A stretch of DNA of 64,000 nucleotides from Pseudobdellovibrionaceae bacterium (GCA_020635075.1 JACKAM010000001.1:1984001-2048000), one strand, 5' to 3'; numbered from the stretch's first letter, positions 8,462-17,332 are shown. Notes: generated by a model not told the origin, from the sequence alone. Made by a program: numbers and translations.

Positions 8462-9498
8462 AGCCTGGCCTTCCGTTTACGCTCACCGATCAGCAATTCC
8501 AGAAAAGCAAACACCAGTCCCAGCAAAAGAAAGCCTTGGTACTTCTCATCGTAACTAGTGATGACTGCAGAATTGAACTGAGCCTGCTCCAGTTTGCGAA
8601 TATCCTGATACAGACTTTCCGGCGCCGTACCGCCAAAAGTGGCATGATAGAAACTCCCCTTACCTTCGTTCACCAGTTCTTTGAGCACAGTTCCCTTGGT
8701 TTGGGTCATGATGACTTTGCCTTCCTCGTCCTTCTTGTAACCCCGTAAGTTTCCAAACTCATCGCGAACCGGAATTGGACCACCCTTCTCCGTTCCCACT
8801 CCAAGTGCAAATATCCTCACACCGTCCTTGGCTAGGTCGGCCGCCACTTTCATGGCTCCGGCTTCGTGATCCTCCCCATCGGACACAACAAGGATCGCCT
8901 TGGTCACAACTGCCTCTTCATCACCTTCCAAGCCTCCACGCTTAAAGGCCTGGGACGCTTCACGCAGAGCTTTGCCAAACTCAGTCCCCTGAGTCCCCAC
9001 CGATTCCGGAGTGAGGGAGTCCACGTACATACGTATAGCCGACAGATCGGTTGTGACTGGTGAGAGAACTATGGCCGATCCTGCAAAGGCTATCAGCCCT
9101 ACCCGATCACCAGATAATCGACTGAGAAAGCGACCCACCTCCTTCTTAGCCAACTCAAGACGGCTGGGTTTGATGTCTTCGGCCTCCATACTGTGAGACA
9201 CATCAAAAAGAATAACAATTTCAATTCCCTCACTTTTAACCTTCTGCTGCGATTGACCCGCTTGCGGTCTAGCCAGAGCTAAAATAAAACAGCCAAGCGC
9301 CAAAACCTCCAAAACCAACTTCCATCGTCGACGTGGAATCGACACACTTGCACTCAAAAGAGGGGCCATTTTGGAACCCAATGCCGTGGCGATTCGACGG
9401 GCCTGATGGCGAAGGAGATAGATCGACAGAACGAATAACACTGGCAACAACCAAAGAAACTGAAGGGCGGCAACGTCCGCAAACCGATAAACTGTCAT
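8428..9498 (-). CDS. batB: BatB-like vWA membrane protein
   Basis: 356 residues from the ATG at 9498, which forms an ATGA overlap with the batA stop and has GGAGGGG five bases upstream. Two transmembrane helices (about 11-30 and 60-77) precede a von Willebrand A domain with an intact MIDAS, D99-x-S101-x-S103 in FDVSHSM, plus AFAGSA and the later VVSDGEDHE. A third helix near the C-terminus (GFLLLGLVFAFLELLIG) closes the domain in the periplasm. The family acts in metal-dependent protein binding together with BatA. Confidence 0.88.
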   Translation of the reverse strand: MTVYRFADVAALQFLWLLPVLFVLSIYLLRHQARRIATALGSKMAPLLSASVSIPRRRWKLVLEVLALGCFILALARPQAGQSQQKVKSEGIEIVILFDVSHSMEAEDIKPSRLELAKKEVGRFLSRLSGDRVGLIAFAGSAIVLSPVTTDLSAIRMYVDSLTPESVGTQGTEFGKALREASQAFKRGGLEGDEEAVVTKAILVVSDGEDHEAGAMKVAADLAKDGVRIFALGVGTEKGGPIPVRDEFGNLRGYKKDEEGKVIMTQTKGTVLKELVNEGKGSFYHATFGGTAPESLYQDIRKLEQAQFNSAVITSYDEKYQGFLLLGLVFAFLELLIGERKRKARLWRGRFEVGQE

Positions 9499-10499
9499 GG
9501 GCCCCTCCGAAGAACTGATCTTCCCAAAAAGGCTGAGAGTATCAGTGCCAGCAAACCCCACTGAAGATATGGGGGATAAAGCTCGGCATAACGAGTGTAC
9601 TGGTTCACCTCAATCTTTGTCTTCTCCAAGCGGTCAATATCACGGAAGACATTTTCCAAGGCACGGCTGTCCACCGCTCGGTAGTATTTGCCCCCAGTCT
9701 CAGAAGCCATTCGGCCAAGCAATTCCTCGTTGATCTTGCTGTGAATGGGTCGGTAACGTTTTATTTTACCACCGCGACCGTTATCCAGATAGATCGGCAG
9801 CTGTGCCTGACCGTCTCTACCCATGCCAATGCTGTAGATTTTAACACTAAATCCCTTGGCAATCTCCAATGCAGTAATGGGGTCAATAGTGCCGCTGTTG
9901 TTTTCCCCGTCGGTAAGAAAAATCACCACCCGAGATTTAGCCGTCGACTCTTTGAGTCTCGCCACTGCATTTGCCAAAGCCACACCAATGGCCGTACCCA
10001 TCTTAATGTTGCGCGAGGTCTGCACCGCAGCCAAATTGCTCAACAGAAGTGGATAATCCAGTGTCAAAGGGACGCGGGTGTAGGATTCGCCAGAAAAAAC
10101 CACCAGGCCAATTCGGTCAGAGACCCTCCCTTGCACGAAGTTACGAATCACTTGTTTTGAGGACTCCAGTCGGTTTTCAGGCTTCATGTCCTCGATTAAC
10201 ATACTATCAGAAATGTCGAGGGAAACGACAATATCGATACCTTCGACGTTGCGTTTTATCTTGGTGTCTGCCCTTTGCGGACGAGCCAAAGCAACAATGA
10301 CAAGTATGAGTCCCGCAACTTTAAGCAAGAATGGAATGACAACCAAACGCGACCTAATCGTTTGCCCCGCCTGTTTGAGAAGTGCCACTGAACTAAATTG
10401 AATAGATGGTCTCTGTTTGCGTCGGTTGGCCAACTTCCACAACAAGAGCCCAACAAACGGAATCAGTAGCCAAAATGCCCACAAGGAAGCCCAGGTCAT
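9495..10499 (-). CDS. batA: BatA-like vWA membrane protein
   Basis: 334 residues. The N-terminal helix (ASLWAFWLLIPFVGLLLW) and a second helix (residues 54-74, ending LARPQRADT, the Bat signature) precede a vWA domain. Its MIDAS is intact, D95-x-S97-x-S99 in SLDISDSM, with FSGESYTRVPLT and FLTDGENNSG. A C-terminal helix re-anchors it. ATGA overlaps link it to the genes on both sides. It is paralogous to the next gene, as in all Bat operons, and the pair probably forms one periplasmic complex. Confidence 0.88.
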   Translation of the reverse strand: MTWASLWAFWLLIPFVGLLLWKLANRRKQRPSIQFSSVALLKQAGQTIRSRLVVIPFLLKVAGLILVIVALARPQRADTKIKRNVEGIDIVVSLDISDSMLIEDMKPENRLESSKQVIRNFVQGRVSDRIGLVVFSGESYTRVPLTLDYPLLLSNLAAVQTSRNIKMGTAIGVALANAVARLKESTAKSRVVIFLTDGENNSGTIDPITALEIAKGFSVKIYSIGMGRDGQAQLPIYLDNGRGGKIKRYRPIHSKINEELLGRMASETGGKYYRAVDSRALENVFRDIDRLEKTKIEVNQYTRYAELYPPYLQWGLLALILSAFLGRSVLRRGP

Positions 10500-11476
10500 T
10501 TTTGGCTCTCCTTATGGCTACGATCGACTAGGTCAGCCACCTGACGACTCATTTCTAAAAGTTGTTCTGCGTCCACCTTAGTCAACTTTTCCTTAGCACC
10601 TTGGGCCTTCTTGAACTCACGGAACAAATTGCTCATTCTACCAGCTGATTCAATGTGAACTTTGCGATGATGTTTTTTGATATCACCAATTATCTCCCGA
10701 TCACTCCATTCCATAGCGGGAACCGTTAACTGCCTAACTAAAAATAGACGAAACAACTTTTCCATTTCGGATACAAAGGGACCTAGGTTTTCGGGCTTCT
10801 CAAGTCTACGATCTCGCAACAAGATTCTTATATCTTTGTTCAGCTGATTAAAGGGCGAGAGCGCGGTTGAATGAGCAGACAGGGACTCAACCAGTTTTTT
10901 GCGAGAAGAATAGCGACGGTACCTCCGCCAGAAAAAATATAACAGAACGAATATCGCAAGAGCCCAGGCTCCGTAGTACCACCAAGGGAAACTCAGTTTA
11001 AATGGGCCAAAGGGGGGGGAAGGCTGTGGCTGGCTCTGTCCTTCAACAATGCTAACCACCTTCCAGTCCAACTTCCCTACCCGAAAACCATTCGTCCCAT
11101 CGGTGACTTTAAGATTCTCCACCGAGAACTCGCCCGGCTTGTATCCGGTCACCACGAATTGAGCCTGCTGGTGATCAACAATCATCACTTGTAGGGGATG
11201 AAGGGTAAACTCCTGCTCTTTTTGCGGGAAAAGGAATTTTAGCTTTGCGTCGTCCAATTTCTCGATGTGGGGTCCACTACAGGAAAGGAGGTATTTGTTG
11301 CCGACGGACCATGCGTCCAGCTTGGCAGCACCAGCTTGAGTGGCCTCCTGAAGGACACAATTCCACAGAGGCCAATCGTTCCCAATTGTTGACTCCGGAC
11401 TGGTCGATTGCGCCGCCTGAGGCTGATCCAACTGAGACAAATTCACCTGAGGTTCATTCCCTTGAGGAGAGCTCAA
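10496..11476 (-). CDS. Bat-operon membrane protein of unknown function
   Basis: 326 residues with one clear transmembrane helix at about 168-188 (WWYYGAWALAIFVLLYFFW) followed by a strongly basic stop-transfer stretch. The N-terminal part is Gln/Pro-rich and then beta-like. The C-terminal part is helical and charged, with a region (FVSEMEKLFRLFLVRQ) resembling the cytoplasmic part of DUF4381-type Bat-cluster proteins. No signal peptide is visible, so the N-terminal half must cross by the single helix or stay inside. Start and stop both sit in ATGA overlaps. Position suggests an accessory subunit of the MoxR/DUF58/BatAB system. Confidence 0.6.
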   Translation of the reverse strand: MSSPQGNEPQVNLSQLDQPQAAQSTSPESTIGNDWPLWNCVLQEATQAGAAKLDAWSVGNKYLLSCSGPHIEKLDDAKLKFLFPQKEQEFTLHPLQVMIVDHQQAQFVVTGYKPGEFSVENLKVTDGTNGFRVGKLDWKVVSIVEGQSQPQPSPPFGPFKLSFPWWYYGAWALAIFVLLYFFWRRYRRYSSRKKLVESLSAHSTALSPFNQLNKDIRILLRDRRLEKPENLGPFVSEMEKLFRLFLVRQLTVPAMEWSDREIIGDIKKHHRKVHIESAGRMSNLFREFKKAQGAKEKLTKVDAEQLLEMSRQVADLVDRSHKESQK

Positions 11477-12348
11477 CGACGGCTCCTCCTCTTAAAAAAT
11501 CCAATGAGTGGCTCGACGATGTCCTCACCTGCACTGATGTCAATACGGTCCACCCGGCTACGACGGAGAGCATTTTCCCGTTCTTCAAACTGTTTCTTGG
11601 AGACTTGTTCCAACATCCGACGAAACTGAGGAGATGAGGTGTCTACCGTAAAAATCTCTCCTGTCTCGGCATCATGGAAGTCCACCACCCCCATGGCGGG
11701 AATTTCCTGTTCAGCGGGATCCCCTACGACTACGGCAACTGTATCGTGTTTGCGACCCAACATACGCAAGGGTCCCTCATAACCCTCATCCATAAAATCG
11801 CTAAAGACAAAGATGTGTGAACGTTTCTTCAGCACCCCTTGTAGGTACTCCAACGCAGGCTTGATCTTAGTCCCATGCGATTTGGGCTTGAAGTAATAAA
11901 GATCGCGAATAATGCGATGAATCTGTCCGCGACCCTTTTTAGGTGGCACGTAATGTTCCACTTGGTCACTGAACAACAACAACCCAACAGGGTCTTTGTT
12001 TTTCGCAGCACTAAAACTCAGTAGGGCAGCCAAATGGGTAACGATCTCCCCCTTGCAGTACTCTTTTGTACCAAAGTCGCAGGAACCACTCACGTCCACA
12101 GCCAGCATCACGGTCATTTCCCGCTCTTCGTCAAACTTTTTGATGTGGGGCTTTCCTGTTCGCGCCGTCACTGGCCAGGCGATTGCCCGAATATCGTCAC
12201 CGGGGACATACTCACGGAATTCCGAGAAGGTCATCCCTTGACCGCGAAAAGCTGAGTGATACTCACCGGCAAATAGGTTATTCACCAGTCGACGCGTACT
12301 GATTTCAAGCAACTTAACCTTTTTGAGAATCTCCGGTGGCAAACTCAA
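11473..12348 (-). CDS. DUF58 vWA-like protein, MoxR partner
   Basis: 291 residues, soluble. The DUF58 signature FREYVPGDDIRAIAWPVTAR (residues 44-63) precedes a vWA-like domain with MIDAS D85-x-S87-x-S89 in AVDVSGSC. FVFSDFMDEGY and the family C-terminus complete it. DUF58 proteins are encoded beside MoxR ATPases throughout bacteria and are taken to be their client or adaptor. The start lies 2 bp after the moxR stop and the end overlaps the next start by 4 bases. Confidence 0.88.
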   Translation of the reverse strand: MSLPPEILKKVKLLEISTRRLVNNLFAGEYHSAFRGQGMTFSEFREYVPGDDIRAIAWPVTARTGKPHIKKFDEEREMTVMLAVDVSGSCDFGTKEYCKGEIVTHLAALLSFSAAKNKDPVGLLLFSDQVEHYVPPKKGRGQIHRIIRDLYYFKPKSHGTKIKPALEYLQGVLKKRSHIFVFSDFMDEGYEGPLRMLGRKHDTVAVVVGDPAEQEIPAMGVVDFHDAETGEIFTVDTSSPQFRRMLEQVSKKQFEERENALRRSRVDRIDISAGEDIVEPLIGFFKRRSRR

Positions 12349-12349
12349 A

Positions 12350-13375
12350 CTAAGGCACCTCGATGTGGCTGACCAACTCCTTAATCACCTCATCGGCACT
12401 GATTTCTTCAGCTTCAGCCTCGTATGTGAGGATCAGACGATGGCGCAAAACATTAAAGACAACAGCCTTGATGTCCTCCGCAGTGACGAACCCACGTCCG
12501 CGCAGAAAAGCGTGGGCCTTCCCTGACCGTGTCAGGTTGATGGTGGCACGAGGTGATCCGCCAACGGCCAAGAGGTTGGCGATGTGACCAAGTCCATACT
12601 CCGATGGTTTGCGCGTGGCCATGACCAAGTCCACAATATAGGCCTTGAGTTTGTCGTCGATGTAAATGGCATCGACTCTCTCTTTGGCCCGCATAAGGTC
12701 TTCACGGCTGATAACTGGTTCAACCTGCGGAGTGTGATCGGTTGCCATTCGTTCCAAGATTTCAGCTTCTTCTTCTTTTTTAGGGTAAGTAACAATCACC
12801 TTAAACATGAAACGATCCAACTGAGCTTCTGGCAAAGGATAGGTTCCCTCTTGCTCAAGAGGGTTCTGAGTGGCTAAAACCAAAAAAGGTTTTTCCAGAG
12901 GATAGGTTTCATCGCCAATCGTCACCTGCTTTTCCGCCATCGCCTCAAGCAAGGCACTTTGCACCTTGGCTGGAGCGCGGTTAATTTCGTCGGCCAAAAC
13001 CACATTAGTAAAAATCGGGCCCTTCTTGGGAACAAACTCATTGGTCTTAATATTGAAGATCATGGTTCCTATCAGGTCCGTGGGCAGCAGATCCGGAGTA
13101 AACTGAATCCGCTGAAACTGCAGCGACGTGGCCCTACCGATCGATGAGATAACCAATGTCTTTGCCAATCCGGGCACACCTTCAAGCAACACATGGCCCC
13201 CGGTGAGAAGACCCATGATGATCGATTCCACCATTTCCTTTTGACCGACGATGACCTTTCCCACTTCGGTCATCACACGTTCCACGAATTTGCTCTCCTG
13301 TTTTATCGCTTCGTTTAGAGCAAGAATGTCTACCTGCACCACTTCCTCCTGTTGCTGTCTCTGACCCACGTTCAA
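12350..13375 (-). CDS. moxR: MoxR-family AAA+ ATPase
   Basis: 341 residues. Walker A GVPGLAKT lies at about residues 66-73 and Walker B VVLADEINRAP at about 125. Sensor 1 (LATQNPLEQEGTYPLPEAQLDRF) and the MoxR lid domain (SPRATINLTRSGKAHAFLRGR) follow. MoxR ATPases are chaperone-like remodelling enzymes that act on vWA-domain partners. This is the first gene of an eight-gene minus-strand operon (MoxR, DUF58, membrane protein, BatA, BatB, BatC, BatD, Slt) whose promoter must lie in the 168-bp gap shared with the divergent HtpX-like gene. Confidence 0.92.
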   Translation of the reverse strand: MNVGQRQQQEEVVQVDILALNEAIKQESKFVERVMTEVGKVIVGQKEMVESIIMGLLTGGHVLLEGVPGLAKTLVISSIGRATSLQFQRIQFTPDLLPTDLIGTMIFNIKTNEFVPKKGPIFTNVVLADEINRAPAKVQSALLEAMAEKQVTIGDETYPLEKPFLVLATQNPLEQEGTYPLPEAQLDRFMFKVIVTYPKKEEEAEILERMATDHTPQVEPVISREDLMRAKERVDAIYIDDKLKAYIVDLVMATRKPSEYGLGHIANLLAVGGSPRATINLTRSGKAHAFLRGRGFVTAEDIKAVVFNVLRHRLILTYEAEAEEISADEVIKELVSHIEVP

Positions 13376-13543
13376 ATCAAAAAACTGAAAAATTACGAGG
13401 GTATGGGTCTGTTCATTGTCGCCGCTGATGGGCTAAGACACAATGATTTCTTGAAATGGATTTCCTCTTGCAAGATTCTTAGCCTGCTGCAAAATTTAGA
13501 GTCTGCATCAGGACAATAGGTTACCCTGCACCAAGGATGACAA

Positions 13544-14386
13544 ATGAAAGGCTCAACCAAAACCTGGACTCTCCTGTCACTTCTCTCACTGACCATCATC
13601 ATGATCAGCCACGGATGGGGCGGGAGGCAGGGACTTTTGTGGGGCGTGATTATTGCGCTCAGCATTAATTGCTTGATCTATTTTTATAATGACTTGCGGC
13701 TGGACGGCTTGTTTCCAGGACAACTTGTCGAGGGACAAAATCCCTGGGGACTATTGAAGACAGCCAAGCGCTTCGCAAGTAAGGCGCGCATCCCTGTACC
13801 CCGAATTGTCGTCCTTGACGTCCCTAGTCCTCAGGCTCTCGTCATGGGTCGAAATTGGAAATCTGCCAGCATTGTCTTAACAGAAGGACTCCTACGAACT
13901 CTCTCGGCCGAAGAACGGGAGGCCGTCATCGCCTATCAGATTTCCTGCATCAAAAAGCTGGATACTCTGGCCTTTTCAGTCGCCAGCGCCGTTACAGATT
14001 TCCTGTTTGCCATATCTCTTTCAGTGGACCTTGTTATTCGGGGAATTCTTGGTCCCAAGAAGGATCCCCACTCCCGTCAGAATCATTTATTCAGTCTGTT
14101 AATCGCTCCGCTTGCCAGTCTTCTTGTTCGCCTGGCGGTTGGCACAAGCCGCTATTTGGCCAACGACAGTTTAGCAGCCTCCTGGGTCGAAAACCCCAAG
14201 GCCTTGGCTCACGCTCTTTGGAAGCTGGAGTCTTATGCATCCACCAAACCCATGGAGATTCCAGCTGCCACGGCTCCACTATTCATTGTCAACCCCTTGA
14301 CCGGTCACGGGTGGACTCGCTATTTTCACGTCCACCCAAGCGTTGAGAAGCGCATTCGCAATCTCATTGGCTACTACCCCATCTAA
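13544..14386 (+). CDS. HtpX-like pseudoprotease
   Basis: 280 residues aligning by eye to the M48 membrane protease HtpX over most of its length. There are two N-terminal helices, then IPVPRIVVLDVPSPQALVMG, a conserved block around LSAEEREAVIA, two central helices and the terminal HPSVEKRIRNL. The zinc site HExxH is replaced by Y131-Q-I-S-C135. The downstream Glu ligand of REFxAD is Tyr204 (RYLAND). All three metal ligands and the catalytic Glu are gone while the scaffold is kept, so it should be inactive as a protease. It may act as a decoy, regulator or chaperone at the inner membrane. It is divergent from moxR; DUF1844 follows 17 bp downstream with a GGAGG site. Confidence 0.8.
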   Translation: MKGSTKTWTLLSLLSLTIIMISHGWGGRQGLLWGVIIALSINCLIYFYNDLRLDGLFPGQLVEGQNPWGLLKTAKRFASKARIPVPRIVVLDVPSPQALVMGRNWKSASIVLTEGLLRTLSAEEREAVIAYQISCIKKLDTLAFSVASAVTDFLFAISLSVDLVIRGILGPKKDPHSRQNHLFSLLIAPLASLLVRLAVGTSRYLANDSLAASWVENPKALAHALWKLESYASTKPMEIPAATAPLFIVNPLTGHGWTRYFHVHPSVEKRIRNLIGYYPI

Positions 14387-14403
14387 ACCTGGAGGTCGAA
14401 ATC

Positions 14404-14679
14404 ATGACTAGTGAAAATACCACTCCTCAGGAAAACAAACTGGAGGCCAGCTTTTCCACATTGATTCTTTCAATTGCCTCTTCGGCGGCCATGAGCCTGG
14501 GGCTGGCGCCCAATCCCACCAACAATAAGACCGAGAAAAACTTGGAGATGGCTCGGTTTAATATTGATTTGTTGGTGGTCCTTCAGGACAAGACCAAGAA
14601 CAATCTGGACAAGGATGAGGGTGCCTTCTTGGAATCCGTCATTCGCGATCTTCAGCTGAAATTTATTCAGCACCAGTAA
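14404..14679 (+). CDS. DUF1844 family protein
   Basis: 91 residues matching the DUF1844 pattern: SFSTLILSIASSAAMSLGL, NLEMARFNIDLLVVLQDKT and FLESVIRDLQLKFIQ. It is small and helical with no known activity. It has GGAGG 9 bases before its ATG and follows the HtpX-like gene closely, so the two are probably co-transcribed. Confidence 0.85.
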   Translation: MTSENTTPQENKLEASFSTLILSIASSAAMSLGLAPNPTNNKTEKNLEMARFNIDLLVVLQDKTKNNLDKDEGAFLESVIRDLQLKFIQHQ

Positions 14680-14818
14680 CCTGCTTTGTGCGGCACGTAA
14701 ATCCTGTGTTTTCAGACATTTGGTCTGGGAAATTCCCGCCTTGACAAGATTGGCGTAGGACTCAAATTTGTTGCGTCGTCATTCGAGGGGCGACGAGGGT
14801 ATTAAAACAGGAGATCAG

Positions 14819-16279
14819 ATGAAACGTTCGAAAATTCACTTCATGTACATTGGTTTGATTGCTCTTGCTTTGTTTACTGGCGGATTACTCATACAACCGA
14901 AATCCTCGGTCGCAAGAGAAGTGCGCCCTCCCATAAAGGCGGGAGATCCCTTGCCGGCCAATTTGTTTGTCGAGCTGGCGAAACAAATCAACCCCACAGT
15001 CGTCAATATTTCAACCAGCCAACTTCCAACGCAAAGACGAGCCGTACCGGGATATCCTGATCCCTTCTTTGATCTGTTTCAAAATTTCATGGGACCCAAC
15101 CCATTCTATTATCAACAACAACAGCCCATGCAGGCCTTGGGTACTGGATTTATTATTCGCGAAGATGGATTGATCCTGACAAACAACCACGTGGTTGACA
15201 AGGCGGATTTAATTCAGGTTCAGCTCAGTGAAAACAGCAAAGAAACTTATGAGGCCAAAATTATTGGCAAAGACGCCCGCACAGATATTGCCTTAATCAA
15301 AATCGAAGTGAAGAAGAAGCTGCCAGCAGCCCCGCTCGGTTCCAGCAAAGACCTGCAGGTCGGGGAATGGGTCGCGGCCTTTGGCAATCCCTATGGACAT
15401 GGCCACACCATGACCAAGGGGATTATCTCGGCTCTTAACCGTGAAATAGATGAACTCAACCGCTTTCCCTTTCTCCAGACTGATGCCAGCATTAATCCCG
15501 GGAATTCAGGTGGTCCGCTGGTGAATTCACAAGGTTTGGTCATTGGTGTGAACAGTGCCATTGATGCCCGCGCCCAAGGAATTGGCTTTGCCATCCCAAT
15601 TGATGATGTGAAGTCCATTCTCCCAACACTGGAAAAGAATGGCAGCATTCAGCGGGGCTTCCTTGGCGTTCTTATGCAGGACCTGGATCAGGAGTCCGCT
15701 CAGTCCCTGGGAATCGACCGCACAGAAGGGGCCCTAATTACCCAAATTGTCCCTGACAGCCCGGCGGAAAAGAGCGGCATGAAACCCTATGACCTGGTGA
15801 TCCAGGTCGGGGAAAAGCCGATCACCAGCACTCGTGATCTTGCTCGTGAAATCCAAAACTACTCGCCTGGAAACAAAGTTCAGGTGAAAGTAGTCCGCAA
15901 CAAAAAGGACACTACACTTGGCTTAGTTGTAGGCCGCCACCCCGATGATGTGAGCACCTCAGTCGCTGATAAGAAGGGTTACCAGGGTCAAAAGGCTCCT
16001 TTTGACTTGGGATTCAAAGTCAGTGACTACTCTAAAAAGCTCGCCAACGAATTCAACCTACCACCCCTGCGGGAACAACACCCGGTGGTGATTGACGTAG
16101 ATAGAGGAAGTATCGCTTCCTGGGCTGGCCTCGCCCCTGGGGATATTGTTCTTGATGTGAACCGCAAAAGCGTGAGTCGAGCCAAAGATGTCCTCAAATA
16201 TTTGCGCAAAGATGGCATGAATGTCCTTCGCGTCCTAAAGCAGAATCGGGTTGCCCTACTTTATCTGAAATCACGATAG
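14819..16279 (+). CDS. degP: DegP/HtrA-family periplasmic serine protease
   Basis: 486 residues from the ATG at 14819, which has GGAG five bases upstream and is followed by a signal anchor (residues 9-25). An in-frame TTG exists at 14768 but has neither. The trypsin-like domain carries His124 (NNHVVD), Asp156 (RTDIALI) and Ser230 (NPGNSGGPLV), so it should be active. Two PDZ domains follow (about 290-375 and 400-485); the first has RGFLGVLMQDL. It degrades or refolds misfolded envelope proteins in the periplasm. Two PDZ domains and the Q-rich LA loop make it DegP/DegQ rather than DegS. Confidence 0.93.
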   Translation: MKRSKIHFMYIGLIALALFTGGLLIQPKSSVAREVRPPIKAGDPLPANLFVELAKQINPTVVNISTSQLPTQRRAVPGYPDPFFDLFQNFMGPNPFYYQQQQPMQALGTGFIIREDGLILTNNHVVDKADLIQVQLSENSKETYEAKIIGKDARTDIALIKIEVKKKLPAAPLGSSKDLQVGEWVAAFGNPYGHGHTMTKGIISALNREIDELNRFPFLQTDASINPGNSGGPLVNSQGLVIGVNSAIDARAQGIGFAIPIDDVKSILPTLEKNGSIQRGFLGVLMQDLDQESAQSLGIDRTEGALITQIVPDSPAEKSGMKPYDLVIQVGEKPITSTRDLAREIQNYSPGNKVQVKVVRNKKDTTLGLVVGRHPDDVSTSVADKKGYQGQKAPFDLGFKVSDYSKKLANEFNLPPLREQHPVVIDVDRGSIASWAGLAPGDIVLDVNRKSVSRAKDVLKYLRKDGMNVLRVLKQNRVALLYLKSR

Positions 16280-16312
16280 ATTGGTACGTTGCCAGTTTCA
16301 TTCTCGATGCAA

Positions 16313-16335
16313 GACGGAGAGGTCTTCTCTCCGTC
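16313..16335 (+). terminator. terminator-like hairpin after degP
   Basis: GACGGAGAG pairs perfectly with CTCTCCGTC around GTCTT, 33 bases after the degP stop. No T-tract follows, so it could be a factor-dependent end or an RNA-stabilising hairpin. Confidence 0.45.
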
Positions 16336-16485
16336 TCATGCTGATACAGAATCACCCTCAATTGGACCTTTGTCTTAAGTCCAAAGCCCGTAATGCCGTA
16401 AAATTAAATGGAGAGCTGTGAGCTGCGCTCCAATACATCAGAGCAAACACCCGCAGATAAGGGCATGCACCAAGGAGGCACACAA

Positions 16486-16782
16486 ATGAAGATCACAGAG
16501 GTGAAGGTCTTCCCCGTCAACGAGGACCGTCTTAAAGCCTATGTAACCATCACAATTGATGAGTGCTTCGTCGTGCGGGATCTAAAAGTGATCAAAGGCA
16601 ACGCCGGCCTGTTCGTGGCCATGCCCAGCAAGAAACGTAAAGACGGCCAGTTTAAAGATATCGCTCACCCTCTCAACCAGGAAACCCGGGACGAAATTGA
16701 AAAGGCGATTTTTGATGCCTTTGAAAAGGAGATCCGCTCCATGGGTCAATCCCTGGACGAGCTGGATCGTGACGACGATTGA
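16486..16782 (+). CDS. spoVG: SpoVG family nucleic-acid-binding regulator
   Basis: 98 residues starting MKITEVKVFPVNEDRLKAYV, the exact family N-terminus. An in-frame ATG at 16408 is rejected because AAGGAGG lies 8 bases before 16486 and the family starts here. SpoVG is a small DNA/RNA-binding regulator first known from Firmicutes and also present in Bdellovibrio-like bacteria. The conserved VVRDLKVIKGNAGLFVAMPS and DIAHPLN blocks are intact, and the tail is acidic. It appears to stand alone. Confidence 0.92.
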   Translation: MKITEVKVFPVNEDRLKAYVTITIDECFVVRDLKVIKGNAGLFVAMPSKKRKDGQFKDIAHPLNQETRDEIEKAIFDAFEKEIRSMGQSLDELDRDDD

Positions 16783-16869
16783 TCCCCAAGATCCTTTCTC
16801 ATGCAGGTCCGTCCATTGACGGCCAGCCCTGACAAAGGCAAGCAGAGTCTTGGGAACTCGACCCAAAAA

Positions 16870-16900
16870 AATGAATGGATGGGGTGGCAGGGATCGAACC
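16870..16900. repeat. 31-bp copy of the tRNA-Gln 3' end
   Basis: This is identical to 17046-17076, which covers the tRNA-Gln 3' end (T-arm part, acceptor strand, CCA) plus six bases beyond it. The two copies are 176 bp apart. The DNA between them is hairpin-rich (AAAATGC/GCATTTT; AGAGTC/GACTCT; CGGAC/GTCCG), with GCGCGTT and AACGCGC near its two ends. Confidence 0.85.
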
Positions 16901-17051
16901 ATGCAAGCGCGTTAAAATGCGAAGCATTTTAATGAGATGCATCCGGGAGTTGGCAAGGTGAGCCTGCGAACCAGACAACGGACCGGAAGAGTCGCAAGAC
17001 TCTAGGTGAGAAAGACCGTGTCCGGAGAATATTCAACGCGCCAAGAATGAA

Positions 17052-17126
17052 TGGATGGGGTGGCAGGGATCGAACCTGCGAATGACGGAATCAAAATCCG
17101 TTGCCTTACCGCTTGGCGACACCCCA
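17052..17126 (-). tRNA. tRNA-Gln (anticodon TTG)
   Basis: On the minus strand the gene begins TGGGGTGTCGCC (acceptor plus D-arm) and pairs with CACCCCA at the 3' end. The anticodon arm is CGGATTTTGATTCCG with anticodon TTG, and the T-arm is GCAGGTTCGATCCTGC. CCA appears to be encoded after discriminator T. The sequence closely resembles E. coli tRNA-Gln. Confidence 0.93.
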
Positions 17127-17227
17127 ATCGTCCGTCGAATCAATCGAGGCGCCTAAATTATCAATTTAAACGGAGAAATCAAGGTAAACTTGCCCTCTCC
17201 GGGCCCCCGGAGTGACAAGTATTGTCG

Positions 17228-17256
17228 TTGACTTATTGCATTATTTACGGCCTAAT
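17228..17256 (+). promoter_or_regulatory. possible sigma-70 promoter of the helicase gene
   Basis: TTGACT (17228-17233) and CCTAAT (17251-17256) are 17 bp apart, about 75 bp before the helicase ATG. The -35 box is good and the -10 box is weak (4 of 6). Confidence 0.35.
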
Positions 17257-17332
17257 GGCCGGATCGTTCCAAGAGACCAGCCGAAGGTTGCTGCCTCTCT
17301 TTTGTGATTGATGCTCAAGAGAGAAGGCCCAA

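Noticed and set aside
12350..12877. Plus-strand frames antisense to moxR
   Set aside because: The opposite strand encodes a complete MoxR with all motifs; the frames have no features of their own.
14741..14770. TTGACA as a -35 box for degP
   Set aside because: The -35 is perfect but no acceptable -10 box lies 16-18 bp downstream (AAATTT matches 2 of 6).
16870..16900. Second tRNA-Gln gene
   Set aside because: Only the 3' acceptor and half of the T-arm are present; no anticodon arm or 5' half follows.
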